Source: Aedes albopictus
Lineage: Eukaryota; Arthropoda; Insecta; Diptera; Culicidae
DNA length: 64,000 bases
Assembly: GCF_035046485.1 (NCBI RefSeq)
Contig: NC_085137.1
Coordinates: 10,432,252-10,496,251, forward strand
Direction of reading: 5' to 3'
Position numbers and translations under genes: made by a program. Below the pieces are notes generated by a model. The model did not search any database. It saw only the letters and a list, made by a program, of their open reading frames with translations, and was not told the DNA's origin. Shown one piece after another: positions 11,211-20,790 of this stretch; position 1 is the first letter of the stretch; every line of letters begins with the position of its first letter.

Positions 11211-12380
11211 TTTAGAACTCAATAACGCCCATGTCACATGAAATAAAAGATGTCTTTAAACTCATTTAACGCCAACTCCACCTTTCAGCTACAATGTAGC
11301 AAATGTTCAATTATTTGACATCCTCGACCACCCATTTGCAGTATGTGTTTCCTGTACGCTTTCCCCCAAATTGCACTTCCGTTCGCTAATTCGCACCGCT
11401 TCCTTGACCTACATCATCATTCGATTGGAACCAAAACAAACAACGGAATTTCGACATCCACCGGCGGCGGGCGTTCGGCGTCCGGCGTACAACACCAGCT
11501 GAGTCAGCCCAGCCAGCAGTTATTTAGGTAGGCGCAAATTGCCCAAACGAGCAGCAGCAGCAGAAGCGGCACTTTCTTCCGCGTGCGCCCATTTAAACAC
11601 TTGACCAACTTCTGAACGGGCGGCCGGCGCGCAGACTGTGTGTGCTCTCTAGTGACCTGCGACGTGACCTTTAACGGGAGCTCACGACTACGACGACGAC
11701 TACGACTGACACCCTCGCATCATGGGGGAAAGTTTCGTATTATTAACTCGTGACTGTATCCGCTGAGTAACACACGCGTAGCATACCGTCGTCCTCGTCG
11801 CAAACCAGACCAGACACCGCGTAGAACGGCGACGGATGCGAGTAGGTCCTCCGACGGCGACTTTCGCAGACGGAAATTTCGCACCCTCCGCGAGTGGTCG
11901 TATTAAACAGATGCCGACCGGTTGTAGATATGTGGGTACATCTGCAGATTCTCTTCGGCGAGCGTGCCGTTGAGTTTTTTTTTCGGGTAACGTAACTGGA
12001 TAATAACATAAACCCTCGCTTCGGAGAACACGCGGCTGACCTGATCAGCTGACGCTGGTGGAGGTTCAACAATCCTAACTGTATCCAAGGCTGCGAGTAG
12101 CCCTCATCGTTGGGAATGTGGTGGTAGGGCTCCTCCTAATAAAACTTGCTGTTTTATCAGAACTTTCTACGGTAAATGATCCATTTGTTGACTGTTCGAT
12201 CACGTATTAAGTTGTTCATCAATATTAACTTCTTTTCTCGATCAGCCTGGATAGCTGTGTAGTGTCGGTAGCGGTTGTCTCAATTGGCTAAGAATAACAC
12301 TATGGACCGCCTGTTTTGGTGATAAGAGTCCACTAAACAGGTGACTCAGGTGGTCAATTCTTACTGTGATGCGACTATAT
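11211..12380. other. Non-coding interval, GC-rich block 11340-12110
   Basis: This stretch is GC-richer, with CAG- and CGA-rich runs (AGCAGCAGCAGCAG, CTACGACGACGACTACGAC) and no repeat landmarks seen elsewhere in the window. Short frames on both strands lack recognisable domains. It lies about 11 kb upstream of the zinc-finger coding exons on the same strand and could hold an upstream promoter or 5' UTR exon. That is speculative. Confidence 0.3.
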
Positions 12381-12720
12381 ACTTACCGTGCCTATGGGAA
12401 TTAATGGCTACGGGAATCTAATAAAAACCTAACCGTTAACGGAGCCTGTGGAGTACCAGGGCGTCCTCCACAGTATTTTGCACAGTATACTGCGCTAACC
12501 GGAGGAATGGTACAGCGGACCTTATGTTTCTCCGAGACAATCATTTACTCTTCTTTAGTCTCAAACTTACGTCTAAATAAGGGCGGAATTATGAAGACGT
12601 TGTTGATTAGTATAAACGTTCACTTATATGGTTGCGTTTAACGCAGTGTATTCTGCGTTTCCTCGGTTTTTGCGTTTTCCAATCGATACCGATTTGGTTT
12701 TATTGCCACTGTTTTTTGTT
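12380..12720 (+). repeat. Dispersed repeat A, uninterrupted copy
   Basis: Inverted relative to 4925-5460 and lacking the nested block. Contains TCTAAATAAGGGCGGAATTATG, whose AAATAAGGGCG word is also found at the ends of the MITE at 36374-36626. Confidence 0.6.
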
Positions 12721-12884
12721 TGCTGTGATTGTAAAGAGTTTAATCTTACCTCGTTTGTGCCACATGGGTCAAAATCCACTTTTTCAGCTTAACATATCCT
12801 ACATCATGCATTGCATAGGGTTCAATCATTAAATAGTAGCTTACGCTACAAGGTGCAGAATGCAGATTTGAACAGCATTCTTAA

Positions 12885-12999
12885 CCCTAAAAGGGATACC
12901 TGGGGTCCATTGGACCCAGGCGCCTTTCAGAGCTCGTCTTTGATGGAACACACTCAGCGAGGTGACGAAAGTGAGGCCATGAAGGTATCCCTTTTAGGG
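12885..12999. mobile_element. 115-bp TTAA-flanked MITE
   Basis: Terminal inverted repeats CCCTAAAAGGGATACC with perfect pairing, bordered by TTAA at 12881-12884 and 13000-13003. Non-coding. The ends and target are piggyBac-like. It abuts the Gypsy target duplication at 13004. Confidence 0.8.
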
Positions 13000-13099
13000 T
13001 TAAACATGTGTAAGAGGATCAATCGAAAGACTTTCGGATCTGTACTCGATATTCCGGCCGCTCAGTTCAAAAGGTGATATATTACTGACTAAGGGTATT

Positions 13100-13385
13100 T
13101 GTTCGCCGCATCAGCCCACTGTCTAGATGGTGAGCCACTACCTGACGGACAACTGGACAGGCGATCATCGATAGACGAAGATGAGATTGAGAAGAAGATT
13201 GTTTTGGTTTGAAGATACTGGAAAACGTGAAAATTGTGAATTTGCAAGCTATTGTAAGAATTATATAGATTACTGTGGGCGAATTGTGTTAGAAATACTA
13301 TCGGATACTAAAATCTTTGAGCTGATTAAACTCCCACAACAAGTGAGTTTCTGCTGCAGGATTTCCGAAAACCCTCTTCGCCACA
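13100..13385 (+). repeat. BEL element 5' LTR
   Basis: Starts TGTTCGCCGCATC and ends CTTCGCCACA. Its sequence matches the 3' LTR at 15463-15748 throughout. The open frame inside it occurs in both LTRs and is not a gene. No obvious tRNA-complementary primer site was identified just downstream. Confidence 0.92.
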
Positions 13386-13415
13386 GTTTTCTCAAAGATT
13401 TTAACCGGAATAGAG

Positions 13416-13997
13416 ATGAGCCTTCAGTCTAACGTGAGACAAACCCGGTCCCGGACAAGAGCTATGGAGCAGGCGAATGCTAACCTCACTCCACCGGGTG
13501 ATGACGATAGAGCGTCGGAAGATTCGTTCATCCCGTCCATGGTGGACGAGGCTGGAGGTGAGTTACGTGGTTGTGGCCACTGCAACCGGCCGAATAACTC
13601 GGAGTTGTACATGGTACAGTGCCAGAAGTGCAGCCTTTGGTATCATTTCTCCTGTGCAAATGTTAGTTCGGCCACGGTACGCACAGTTAATTTCGTCTGT
13701 GGCAAATGTTGTACTAGTGAGGGAATTGTACCGCCGTCGGTGCCGAGTGTTATTAGCGGCATTTCAAGTTCGTCGAGCGCTCGTAGGGCTAGAATAGAGC
13801 GTGAGCTACAGCTTATGGAGGAAGAAAAGAAGCTGTTGGAGGATTTGAGCCGCGAGAAGATGAATATGGAGCGAGAACTGCGAGAACGAGAATTCCAGGA
13901 AAAGTTGGATCGTGAAAAACTGTTCATCGCTCGGAAGCACGCATTGCTGAGTCAGCAGGATGATGACGAGGGGAAAAGTGTACCACTTCGTGGATAA
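13416..13997 (+). CDS. BEL/Pao Gag N-terminal region with PHD-type zinc finger (truncated)
   Basis: The 193-residue frame has a PHD-like Cys4-His-Cys3 pattern (C53, C56, C69, C72, H77, C80, C95, C98), followed by a Ser-rich linker. A strongly charged predicted coiled coil spans about residues 122-175 (repeated E/R/L). Mosquito BEL/Pao Gag proteins often begin with such a finger and coiled coil; they assemble the particle. The frame ends at residue 193, just past the apparent internal deletion, so the capsid and nucleocapsid parts are missing. It overlaps the integrase frame by 38 bp in another phase. It could be expressed from the 5' LTR but cannot form a full Gag. Confidence 0.8.
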   Translation: MSLQSNVRQTRSRTRAMEQANANLTPPGDDDRASEDSFIPSMVDEAGGELRGCGHCNRPNNSELYMVQCQKCSLWYHFSCANVSSATVRTVNFVCGKCCTSEGIVPPSVPSVISGISSSSSARRARIERELQLMEEEKKLLEDLSREKMNMERELREREFQEKLDREKLFIARKHALLSQQDDDEGKSVPLRG

Positions 13998-15489
13998 ACT
14001 GCGTGCCCGGAAGGATACTAGAACGACAGACACTATCGGGCTCACAAGTGGGCAGATTCAGAAAGCAGAAAGGACTTTGTGGATGATGGCGCAATCTGAA
14101 TCATTTCCGGACGAAGTAGCAATCCTGAAGCGAAATTTAGAACAAAGCAGTGATCAGCAGAAGCAAGTAGGAGCGTCCAGTAGTCTTTTGAAGCAGTCGG
14201 CGTTTGCTGATGAACAAGGAGTGCTGCGGGTAGGCAGCAGAGCCGCGGAAGCAGAGGTGCTAGCTTATGATGCCAAGTTTCCCATTATCCTACCTAGAAA
14301 CCATCAGATTACGGCGCTACTGCTGGATTTCTATCACCGGAAGTATGGTCATGCTAACGACGAGACTATCGTAAACGAAGTGCGCCAGAAATTCTACGTG
14401 CCTCGGCTACGAGTTGAAGTGCGCCTAAGCAGGAAGCGTTGCATGTGGTGTCGTGTCTACAAGACAACTCCGATACCACCGAAGATGGGACCCCTTCCAG
14501 CAGTACGAATGCAGCCAGGAGTACGCCCATTCACGTTTGTTGGCGTAGACATTTTTGGACCATATTCGGTGAAGATAGGACGAAGTGTAGCGAAGCGATG
14601 GGTGTGTCTATTCACCTGTCTTACGGTCAGAGCGATACATCTGGAGGTGGTTGCAAGTCTGTCCACCGATGCATGTAAGAAGGCGTTCAGGAGGTTTATT
14701 GCTCGACGAGGCTCCCCACAGGAGATCTATTCTGACAATGGGACGAACTTTGTCGGGGCCAGTCGGGAACTACAAGATGAAATCAAGCGAATCCACACCG
14801 AATTGGGCAGTACTTTTACGAATGCCCAAACCCAGTGGCGGTTCAATCCCCCAGCTGCCCCTCACATGGGCGGTTGTTGGGAAAGAATGGTTCGTGCTGT
14901 GAAGTCAGCGCTGGGATCCATCCCGGAGGTGAGAAAACTGGATGACGAGTCGTTCACTACTGTGCTGGCGGAGGCGGAAAGCATGGTCAACTCCAGACCA
15001 TTAACATTCATCCCTCTGGAAACGGCGGATCACGAATCGTTGACTCCCAATCACTTCCTGATGTTGAGTTCAACTGGAGTACGAGAACCGGAAAAGTTTC
15101 CAACGGATGCAGGAGCAGCTTTGCGGAATAGTTGGAATATGGTCAAGCATACTCTCGACAACTTTTGGCGCCGATGGGTAATAGAATACTTGCCCACTAT
15201 AATCCGTCGGACGAAGTGGTTCCGAGACGTAAAACCGATCCAGGTAGGGGACCTGGTGCTCGTGGTCGACGAGAATGTGAGAAACCGCTGGATACGAGGA
15301 CGAGTGAGCAGAACGATTCCTGGGAAAGATGGAGTATCGCGTCGAGCAGAAGTGCAAACATCAGGAGGAATTCTGAAGCGACCTGCTACGAAGTTGGCTG
15401 TGCTGGACGTGGTTAGATCTGGTGACGCCAAACCGGAAGCTGAGGCGACACGGGGGGGAGGATGTTCGCCGCATCAGCCCACTGTCTAG
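13960..15489 (+). CDS. BEL/Pao integrase with C-terminal domain (Pol remnant)
   Basis: The 509-residue open frame contains an HHCC-type zinc-binding region (H126, H131, C161, C164) and an rve integrase core with the DDE residues in place: D197 in VGVDIFGP, D259 in SDNGTNF, E308 in GGCWERM. After the core comes the Pao-type C-terminal domain, including WRRWVIEYLP and the VGDLVLVVDE strand. The last nine residues are encoded by the 3' LTR. The first ~90 residues look like the region preceding the integrase. No RT or protease is present, so the natural start is lost and the annotated start is only the first Met of the open frame. An intact integrase is unusual in so deleted an element. Confidence 0.88.
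   Translation: MMTRGKVYHFVDKLRARKDTRTTDTIGLTSGQIQKAERTLWMMAQSESFPDEVAILKRNLEQSSDQQKQVGASSSLLKQSAFADEQGVLRVGSRAAEAEVLAYDAKFPIILPRNHQITALLLDFYHRKYGHANDETIVNEVRQKFYVPRLRVEVRLSRKRCMWCRVYKTTPIPPKMGPLPAVRMQPGVRPFTFVGVDIFGPYSVKIGRSVAKRWVCLFTCLTVRAIHLEVVASLSTDACKKAFRRFIARRGSPQEIYSDNGTNFVGASRELQDEIKRIHTELGSTFTNAQTQWRFNPPAAPHMGGCWERMVRAVKSALGSIPEVRKLDDESFTTVLAEAESMVNSRPLTFIPLETADHESLTPNHFLMLSSTGVREPEKFPTDAGAALRNSWNMVKHTLDNFWRRWVIEYLPTIIRRTKWFRDVKPIQVGDLVLVVDENVRNRWIRGRVSRTIPGKDGVSRRAEVQTSGGILKRPATKLAVLDVVRSGDAKPEAEATRGGGCSPHQPTV
15448..15462 (+). promoter_or_regulatory. BEL polypurine tract
   Basis: A G-rich purine run (GGGGGGGAGGA) lies immediately upstream of the 3' LTR. In LTR elements this primes plus-strand DNA synthesis. 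Confidence 0.7.
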
Positions 15490-15748
15490 ATGGTGAGCCA
15501 CTACCTGACGGACAACTGGACAGGCGATCATCGATAGACGAAGATGAGATTGAGAAGAAGATTGTTTTGGTTTGAAGATACTGGAAAACGTGAAAATTGT
15601 GAATTTGCAAGCTATTGTAAGAATTATATAGATTACTGTGGGCGAATTGTGTTAGAAATACTATCGGATACTAAAATCTTTGAGCTGATTAAACTCCCAC
15701 AACAAGTGAGTTTCTGCTGCAGGATTTCCGAAAACCCTCTTCGCCACA
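15463..15748 (+). repeat. BEL element 3' LTR
   Basis: 286 bp, matching the 5' LTR, followed directly by target duplication GTATT. Confidence 0.92.
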
Positions 15749-15860
15749 GTATTCTTTAAAGTATAAAAGAGTAAATCCAGACGAACTTAGGAACTTAAGG
15801 GTGGTTCGTAAATACAAATTTCACAATTCAAAGAATTTCAGTTATAACGGAAACCACAGG

Positions 15861-16133
15861 TTATATCCCGCCCCGGCGATAATCCTTATGTTCATCGGGG
15901 TCATCGGAACTCGTGTTGTCGTCCTCGCTGTCCTCCAGCAACGCATTGACGGCCCAAGGCTTCATTCGATCGGCAGCAAAGACAGTTGACGTTTTCTTCT
16001 GTTTCAGCTGCACTCCAGGCACATCGACAATTATATAACGGTCATTTCCCAGGGCTCGTTGCACTAGGTACGGCCCTTTGTACTTCGGCTCCAATTTTTT
16101 GCTGAAACCGGTAGCTTGAGGATCCTTTTCCAC
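15861..16133 (-). pseudogene. Gypsy Pol C-terminal tail
   Basis: The minus-strand frame holds KYKGPYLVQRALGNDRYIIV followed by VFAADRMKPW, the typical SH3-like C-terminal region of Gypsy integrases that binds DNA. It ends in an acidic stretch just before the 3' LTR. The upstream integrase core is missing, removed by a deletion that joins this region to the RT N-terminus near 16190. Confidence 0.75.
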
Positions 16134-16607
16134 AAGTACAAGTTCGCCTTCAAGGTATTGTCTTGCCGGACGTCATGACTTGTCGAAGTAATGCTTCTGT
16201 TTTCGCTGTACGGCGAGCTAGATGGTCGAATAATGTTAGCCTCCAACAGATCGTTTACCGTACTCTCAACCACCTTTTCTCGCGAGTACTCAATTCGATA
16301 CTGCTTCGTATTTATAGGTTTTTCGGGTCCGATGAGCTCAATCACCATCTCACACCCCTTTGCGGTACCCATTTCACGATAGTTTTTTTGCGAAACATTG
16401 TCGATAGCACTTTATCAACTCGAAATTTTTCTCCCGCTCTTCACCAACACTGTTCACGTTAATCTCTCCGGCAACAATCGGTTCATACGCTTGGATGCTG
16501 TACACGTTGCCCTGTGTACCACTCTGACCTGGCGAGGGTCCACTCTGCCTCTCATCGTTCTGCGATTCCACGATCTTCTCTATTCTCACGCTACCCTTCC
16601 CCTTCAC
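16064..16607 (-). pseudogene. Gypsy protease-RT junction and RT N-terminus remnant
   Basis: Two minus-strand frames (16607-16374, then 16372-16064) together cover the end of the protease/linker region (CYRQCFAKKLS) and the start of RT (VIELIGPEKPINTKQYRI, VNDLLEANIIRPSSSPYS), before jumping to sequence of the integrase C-terminal region. A frameshift or stop separates the two frames. A protease-like active-site remnant (DCGSAVTTI) can be read on the minus strand around 16845-16875. The catalytic RT motifs are absent. Inactive. Confidence 0.7.
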
Positions 16608-16909
16608 AAAACGAAAATGTCCTCTCGATCGAGATTATCTTTACCGATGATCATCGAGTTCCATTGAACCTTATTGGGCACTATGCACACATCGCTCTCT
16701 ACTTGAACACCGTCTACTTACTCTACTTTAATCACTTCGGTACTTTTTCCCCGAACTTGAACCTTATTACCACCAAATCCCACAAGTGAGATGTCACACG
16801 GGTCAATACTTTTCAATACCTACACCAGCGCAGCTCTCCTTGATCGTAGTTACCGCCGAACCACAATCGTAAAGTGCATCGATTTAGGAATTTCCAATAA
16901 CTACCGTTT

Positions 16910-17578
16910 TCACGAAATTACTAGGCTGATGAATTTCTTGCATGGGTCGAGAGAACTGTTTCGGAGCAGATTTATTGCAGTTTTTAGCGATATGGCCTGA
17001 TTGCATCGGTAGCACTCAAAGTTTGCGTGAGATTTTCCATCATTTTTCACACTGCAATTGGCAGCCTCATGACCTTCACCATTACAACGATAGCACTTGA
17101 TGTTGGCACTCGGAACTCCTAAGGTCTTCGCTGTCTTCAAGCTGGATGTACGCACGCACCCGTCAGTAGGTTTTAGCTCACGTACTTCTCCTAACCATTT
17201 CAGCTGCTTGAGTAAATCCGGCAGGGCACTCGCTTGAGTAGTACCGTATCTGCCCTCCAAGCCCAACACGATATACTTGATGATTGCTTCATCAGGTAAT
17301 TTGCCTTTCCTGCCAAGAGCTACGTGGCTGTAGAAGTACGTCTCAATGCTCTCTTGCGGCAGCTTTTTTCGATTGATCATGGCTTGATGAATACCGACAT
17401 CATCAACAGACTTAAGGAAATCTCGAATTAATGCTGTTTTATTGGAGATGAACCAGCCTCGGGCTGAAAATCTCCCTAACAAAGCTAATAATAATAATAA
17501 TAATAATGCTGTTTTAAGGACAGACTTGTTGGAATCCCAAAATGGCCGCCACAATGGCCGACTTTGACATCTACTCAC
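16910..17578 (-). pseudogene. Gypsy Gag C-terminal half with CCHC zinc knuckle
   Basis: The frame encodes IRDFLKSVDDVGIHQAMI through a CYRCNGEGHEAANC zinc knuckle (CX2CX4HX4C) and then part of a second knuckle (CYRCNQ). It is the nucleocapsid end of Gag, which packages RNA. Its 5' part is disturbed by the short insertion at 17442-17504, which yields an artefactual poly-Leu run, and by a further foreign block of about 200 bp (17530-17740). Non-functional. Confidence 0.7.
17442..17504. mobile_element. Short (TAA)n-tailed retroposon insertion
   Basis: The 63-bp insert consists of a hairpin-forming block (GGAGATG...AATCTCC) and an AATAAT repeat tail. It is flanked by a 12-bp direct repeat AATGCTGTTTTA (17430-17441 and 17505-17516). 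A (TAA)n tail with a long target duplication suggests the 3' tip of an I-clade LINE or a SINE mobilised by one. It interrupts the Gypsy gag frame, so it is younger than that copy. Confidence 0.7.
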
Positions 17579-17730
17579 GATTTCGAAGGCACAAATCTCT
17601 TTGTAAACAAAACCAGTGCACCTGAGCTTCTCATTTTAAGCTTATTACAAGTGAGCAAGAACAGAATAATGAAATACACTGTTGTTTGAAGCTTGCTTCT
17701 TGAGATTTGTGCGTCTGAAGTTCTGATGCA

Positions 17731-18358
17731 CTATTGAAGCGGGATTTCAAGGCGTTTGTCCTTAAAATCGTCCCACGTATTCACCGTGACTCCACTGAAC
17801 CAAAGCTTGGCCCCGCCATTTAGGTTCAGAATGCCACATTGCAGCTTCCACTCGTCGTTACCCTGGTATAGTGCCGCTGCCTTTACAATAGAGTCAATCC
17901 ATTGTTCCGCGGTAGGCGTTGTGGGAATATCTGGATCAAACTGCACAACCAGATCTTTCATCTCGTACATCGAAACGCCGCTGTGTGTTACCCTGGGCAA
18001 TACCAGTCAAGGCAGCGATTAATTGTTTCATCGCGGCGTCGTCCATCGTTGTCCGCTTCTTATAGCGTGGATCTTTGGACGAAAGAACTTCAAAACTGAG
18101 ACGACGCGCACCGATTGGAGAACGAAATAGCTCACTTTCAGAATCGGATTCTTCTTTAACACCACTTTCAGCTAACCGTGGCAAATTTAACTGGCCCGAT
18201 GTGCTGCCCCCAGCTTCCTCCAGGCTAGTAGGCACGCCAACAACGCTTTCTGCCACACCTTTAGAAATTTCTTCTAAATCCTTTTCGGCTTCGCTCATCA
18301 CACCGAAAGTTTCACCGATTCCAAAACTGGTTTCCGCGCCCGCGATTAGCTTAGACAC
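17731..18358 (-). pseudogene. Gypsy Gag N-terminal half
   Basis: Two minus-strand frames (18358-17936, then 18000-17731) carry an acidic N-terminus and the Gag segment with VVQFDPDIPTTPTAEQWIDS and LNLNGGAKLWFSGVTV. A frameshift lies around 17940-18000. The sequence continues into 16910-17578 after foreign sequence. These proteins form retrotransposon particles; this copy is broken. Confidence 0.7.
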
Positions 18359-18414
18359 GCATTCTTAGACGCTAAACCGCGATCCCGTAACAAAATCGAT
18401 CCTGTCTACAGAAT

Positions 18415-18602
18415 TGTAAGAGGATCTATCGAAAGACTTTCGGATCTGTACTCGATATTGCGGCCGCACAGTTCAAAAGGCGCATATATTTCTGACTAAG
18501 GGTATTGTTTAAAGTATAAAAGAGTAAGTCCAGAACAACTCAGGAACTTTAGGGTGGTTCGTGAATACAAATTTCACAATTCAAAGAATTTCAGTTATAC
18601 CT
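18415..18602 (-). repeat. Gypsy 5' LTR (unsplit copy)
   Basis: 188 bp. It matches 13009-13099 plus 15754-15849, with a few differences such as ATTGCGGCCGC versus ATTCCGGCCGC. This divergence makes the Gypsy element older than the BEL insertion, whose LTRs look identical. Flanked on its right by ACATG (18603-18607). Confidence 0.85.
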
Positions 18603-18607
18603 ACATG

Positions 18608-19064
18608 GCTATGAAGATCAGTGTACAGTTTGATAAAAAAATTTTGTTAAAAACTATGGTAGTGGTAATTTATAAAATTACGAAAACGTTGTACGCAACA
18701 CAGCCTCGTTGGATAAATGTACGACTCGTGCTGTAAAAAAACTTCATTTTACACCTTGTTGCGTAAACTACTATTTTGCAATTTCTCATCGTAATAGGCT
18801 GTTTTACCTCACGCAAATCTGCCAGGAAAAGGCCTACTTTCCCACACCAAATTAGCAGTGCTGTAATGGTTTATTACAGCACTGATTTGCGTTGCGTAAT
18901 GAACCATTACAGCACTGTTGTCAGTTTTGATTCACTTCTTGATGCTTTCTGGACGCAGTTCTCAAAAAAATTTGACAACTGCACTGTGTAACCTGCTATG
19001 ATCAGAGTTTCTTAAACATGGCTATGAACATCAGTGTGCAGTTCGATGAAAACAATTCGACAAT
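18608..19064. other. Non-coding repeat mosaic
   Basis: A roughly 40-bp block (CATGGCTATGAAGATCAGTG) just after the Gypsy element is repeated at 19017-19050. Between them are several copies of inverted CAGTGCTGTAATGG / CCATTACAGCACTG words near 18858-18920, which look like a small MITE. No gene recognised. Confidence 0.45.
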
Positions 19065-19305
19065 GATTTTTCATAAGGGCCTAACTGACTCGATCGATTT
19101 CTCTTCGTCGACTCTCTCTTTCGCTAATAACTTGATCAAAACAAACAAAATTATTATTCTTTTTGTTTCTATAGCAACATGTAGTCGTCTTCTTCGCATT
19201 TCAACCAAAAAATCTTTGGGAAACTCAATACACATTCTGTGAAAACACAAAGAGAGGATCGATGAAGAGAACTCGAAAATGTCAGTAAGGCCCAAATGAA
19301 AAATC
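19065..19305. mobile_element. MITE with about 55-bp inverted ends
   Basis: The left end GATTTTTCATAAGGGCCTAA and the right end pair imperfectly, each containing TTCTCTTC.TCGA.(T)CTCTCTTT. The same arm words occur in the MITE at 36374-36626. No target duplication was certain. The open frames inside on both strands are mirror artefacts. Confidence 0.65.
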
Positions 19306-19545
19306 AGTGTAGAATTCCAGCGCTCAGTGTAGGAGTTCCAGCGCTTACTTTTATGAGCGAGGCAATGGAGTCAATCTCTTTTTATATCCTTCAAATGAAG
19401 AACAATAAAGATATTAACAAATCCAAAGCTTGTGCAGTCTCTGCCGTATGGTCCAATAACCACCGGTATATATATATCAGCGAAAGTCCAGACATTTGGT
19501 GCTTTGACAAATAGGTAAAAGTAGTACACAAATAAAAATAATGAG

Positions 19546-19740
19546 ATTTACACGTCATGTAAACTTCATTTTAGTCATGTAAACTTAGTGTTATGATGGT
19601 TTACATGATATATCATGTAAATTTGTGTTATATATCATGTAAAAACTCAGAGTCATGAGGAATTACATGACATATAATGGAAGTTTACATGATATTTTAT
19701 TACTTTTACATGATATGTCATGTAAACTTCTGTGATATTC
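19546..19740. repeat. Array of TCATGTAAAC palindromes
   Basis: About 195 bp contains repeated, irregularly spaced TCATGTAAACTT and TTTACATGA words, several forming the palindrome TTTACATGATATATCATGTAAA in part or whole. No frame. Confidence 0.75.
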
Positions 19741-19903
19741 CACGCTCCAAACATGTGCATCATATGTCACAGAATTTTACTCTCTTTTTTCGATCTGTGT
19801 ACGTTACTACCAGTGGGTAGACATTGCGAACCTTCTACCTCTTTTTAAGACACCACATCTCTTGAATGAGAGATGAACGTACTCTCGAAGGAACGGCTTG
19901 TAT

Positions 19904-20160
19904 TGTAGGAACTTGATAATGTTATTATAAAATAATGAGTAGATGATTTGCTTCGGTGTTCCGAGACATATGCTCGATGTAAGCGACAACTAGAAGAAAT
20001 GGTCGTAGTAGTCGGGATCCACCGAGGAGAAAATTGACTGAGACGTGGTGACATAAAGACGCTGTTTCAGAGCGCAAGTAATTGTAGAATTAGGTATTTT
20101 CTGTAAATAATCTGATCGCGGTTTATTGAATCTTACTATGGATTAGAGCTAGACCCTACA
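19904..20160 (+). repeat. 5' LTR of the non-autonomous element
   Basis: 257 bp, TG...CA, matching the 3' LTR at 21844-22100. Confidence 0.9.
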
Positions 20161-20224
20161 ACCTGGCGACTAGGATGGGATTTAGGTAAGCTTAAAAAAA
20201 AAGTTGGAGCTGGCTGAAAAGAAA

Positions 20225-20790
20225 AAAAAATTGCCTGGGCTGGGAGAGTCCACTGAAAGAAGTTGCTTAAATGCGTTTTAATAACTGAAAATGTTCAGTA
20301 ACCCCGGACCGGGAGGGTCCACTTTGAGGAAATGCTTAAATGCGGTTACAGAACTGAAAGAATTCAGTAAATCCCGGACCGGGAGGGTCCACTATGAGAA
20401 GTTGCTTAAATGCGGTGTAAAAGTCCCGGGCTGGGAGAGTCCACTGTGGTTTCGCTTAAATGCGGTTTAATTACTGAAGGAATTTAGTAAATCCCGGACC
20501 GGGAGGGTCCACTATGTGAGAGACTGCTTAAATGCGATGTCATAATTAATAGAGGCAGTACAACCCGGACCGGGAGGGTACACTAGAGTTGAAAAAATGC
20601 ATAGTAGCAGCATCTGGGCTGGGAGAGTACACTTACTTGAAGGTTAGAAGAAAACGGACCGGGAGGATCCACTGATTTGCTGCTTGTTGGCAGAGCCTAA
20701 ACTGGGAGAGTTCACTTAAAATAGTTGTCGTATTGAATTATGTTGAATTTGGTGCATAATTGCAAAAGCATTGGGAGAGTTCAAGAAAAG
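20225..20790 (+). repeat. Internal tandem repeat (GGGAGRGTCCACT units)
   Basis: About ten degenerate units, 40-75 bp each, centre on CCGGACCGGGAGGGTCCACT or CTGGGCTGGGAGAGTCCACT, followed by TTGCTTAAATGCG. Units start near 20230, 20304, 20373, 20424, 20493, 20562, 20612, 20655, 20694 and 20769. The array lies directly after the primer-site region, where packaging signals of retroelements usually are. Confidence 0.8.

Larger units (their letters stand above)
13100..15748 (+). mobile_element. Young, internally deleted BEL/Pao LTR retrotransposon
   Basis: Two 286-bp LTRs (13100-13385 and 15463-15748), both TG...CA, are identical as far as I can read. They flank an internal region and the whole is bordered by the 5-bp duplication GTATT (13095-13099 and 15749-15753). 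A purine tract precedes the 3' LTR. The interior encodes a PHD-finger Gag N-terminus and a complete-looking integrase, but protease, RT and RNase H are missing, deleted near 13975-13995. It inserted into the LTR of the Gypsy element at 13009-18602, so it is the younger of the two. Confidence 0.92.
13009..18602 (-). mobile_element. Internally deleted Gypsy (Ty3-type) LTR element, split by a BEL element
   Basis: LTRs of about 188 bp lie at 18415-18602 (5', element orientation) and 13009-13099 joined with 15754-15849 (3', split by the BEL insertion). The element is bounded by a 5-bp duplication ACATG (13004-13008 and 18603-18607). In minus-strand order it holds Gag, CCHC, a protease-like segment, the RT N-terminus and a Pol C-terminal tail. 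RT palm, RNase H and most of the integrase are missing. Without the BEL insert its length is about 2.94 kb. All frames are broken, so it is inactive. Confidence 0.85.

Noticed and set aside
13181..13432. 83-codon frame repeated at 15544-15759
   Set aside because: It lies within the BEL LTRs; the repetition reflects the LTRs, not a gene family.
19845..20054. 69-codon minus frame repeated at 21791-21994
   Set aside because: It lies within the LTRs of the non-autonomous element.
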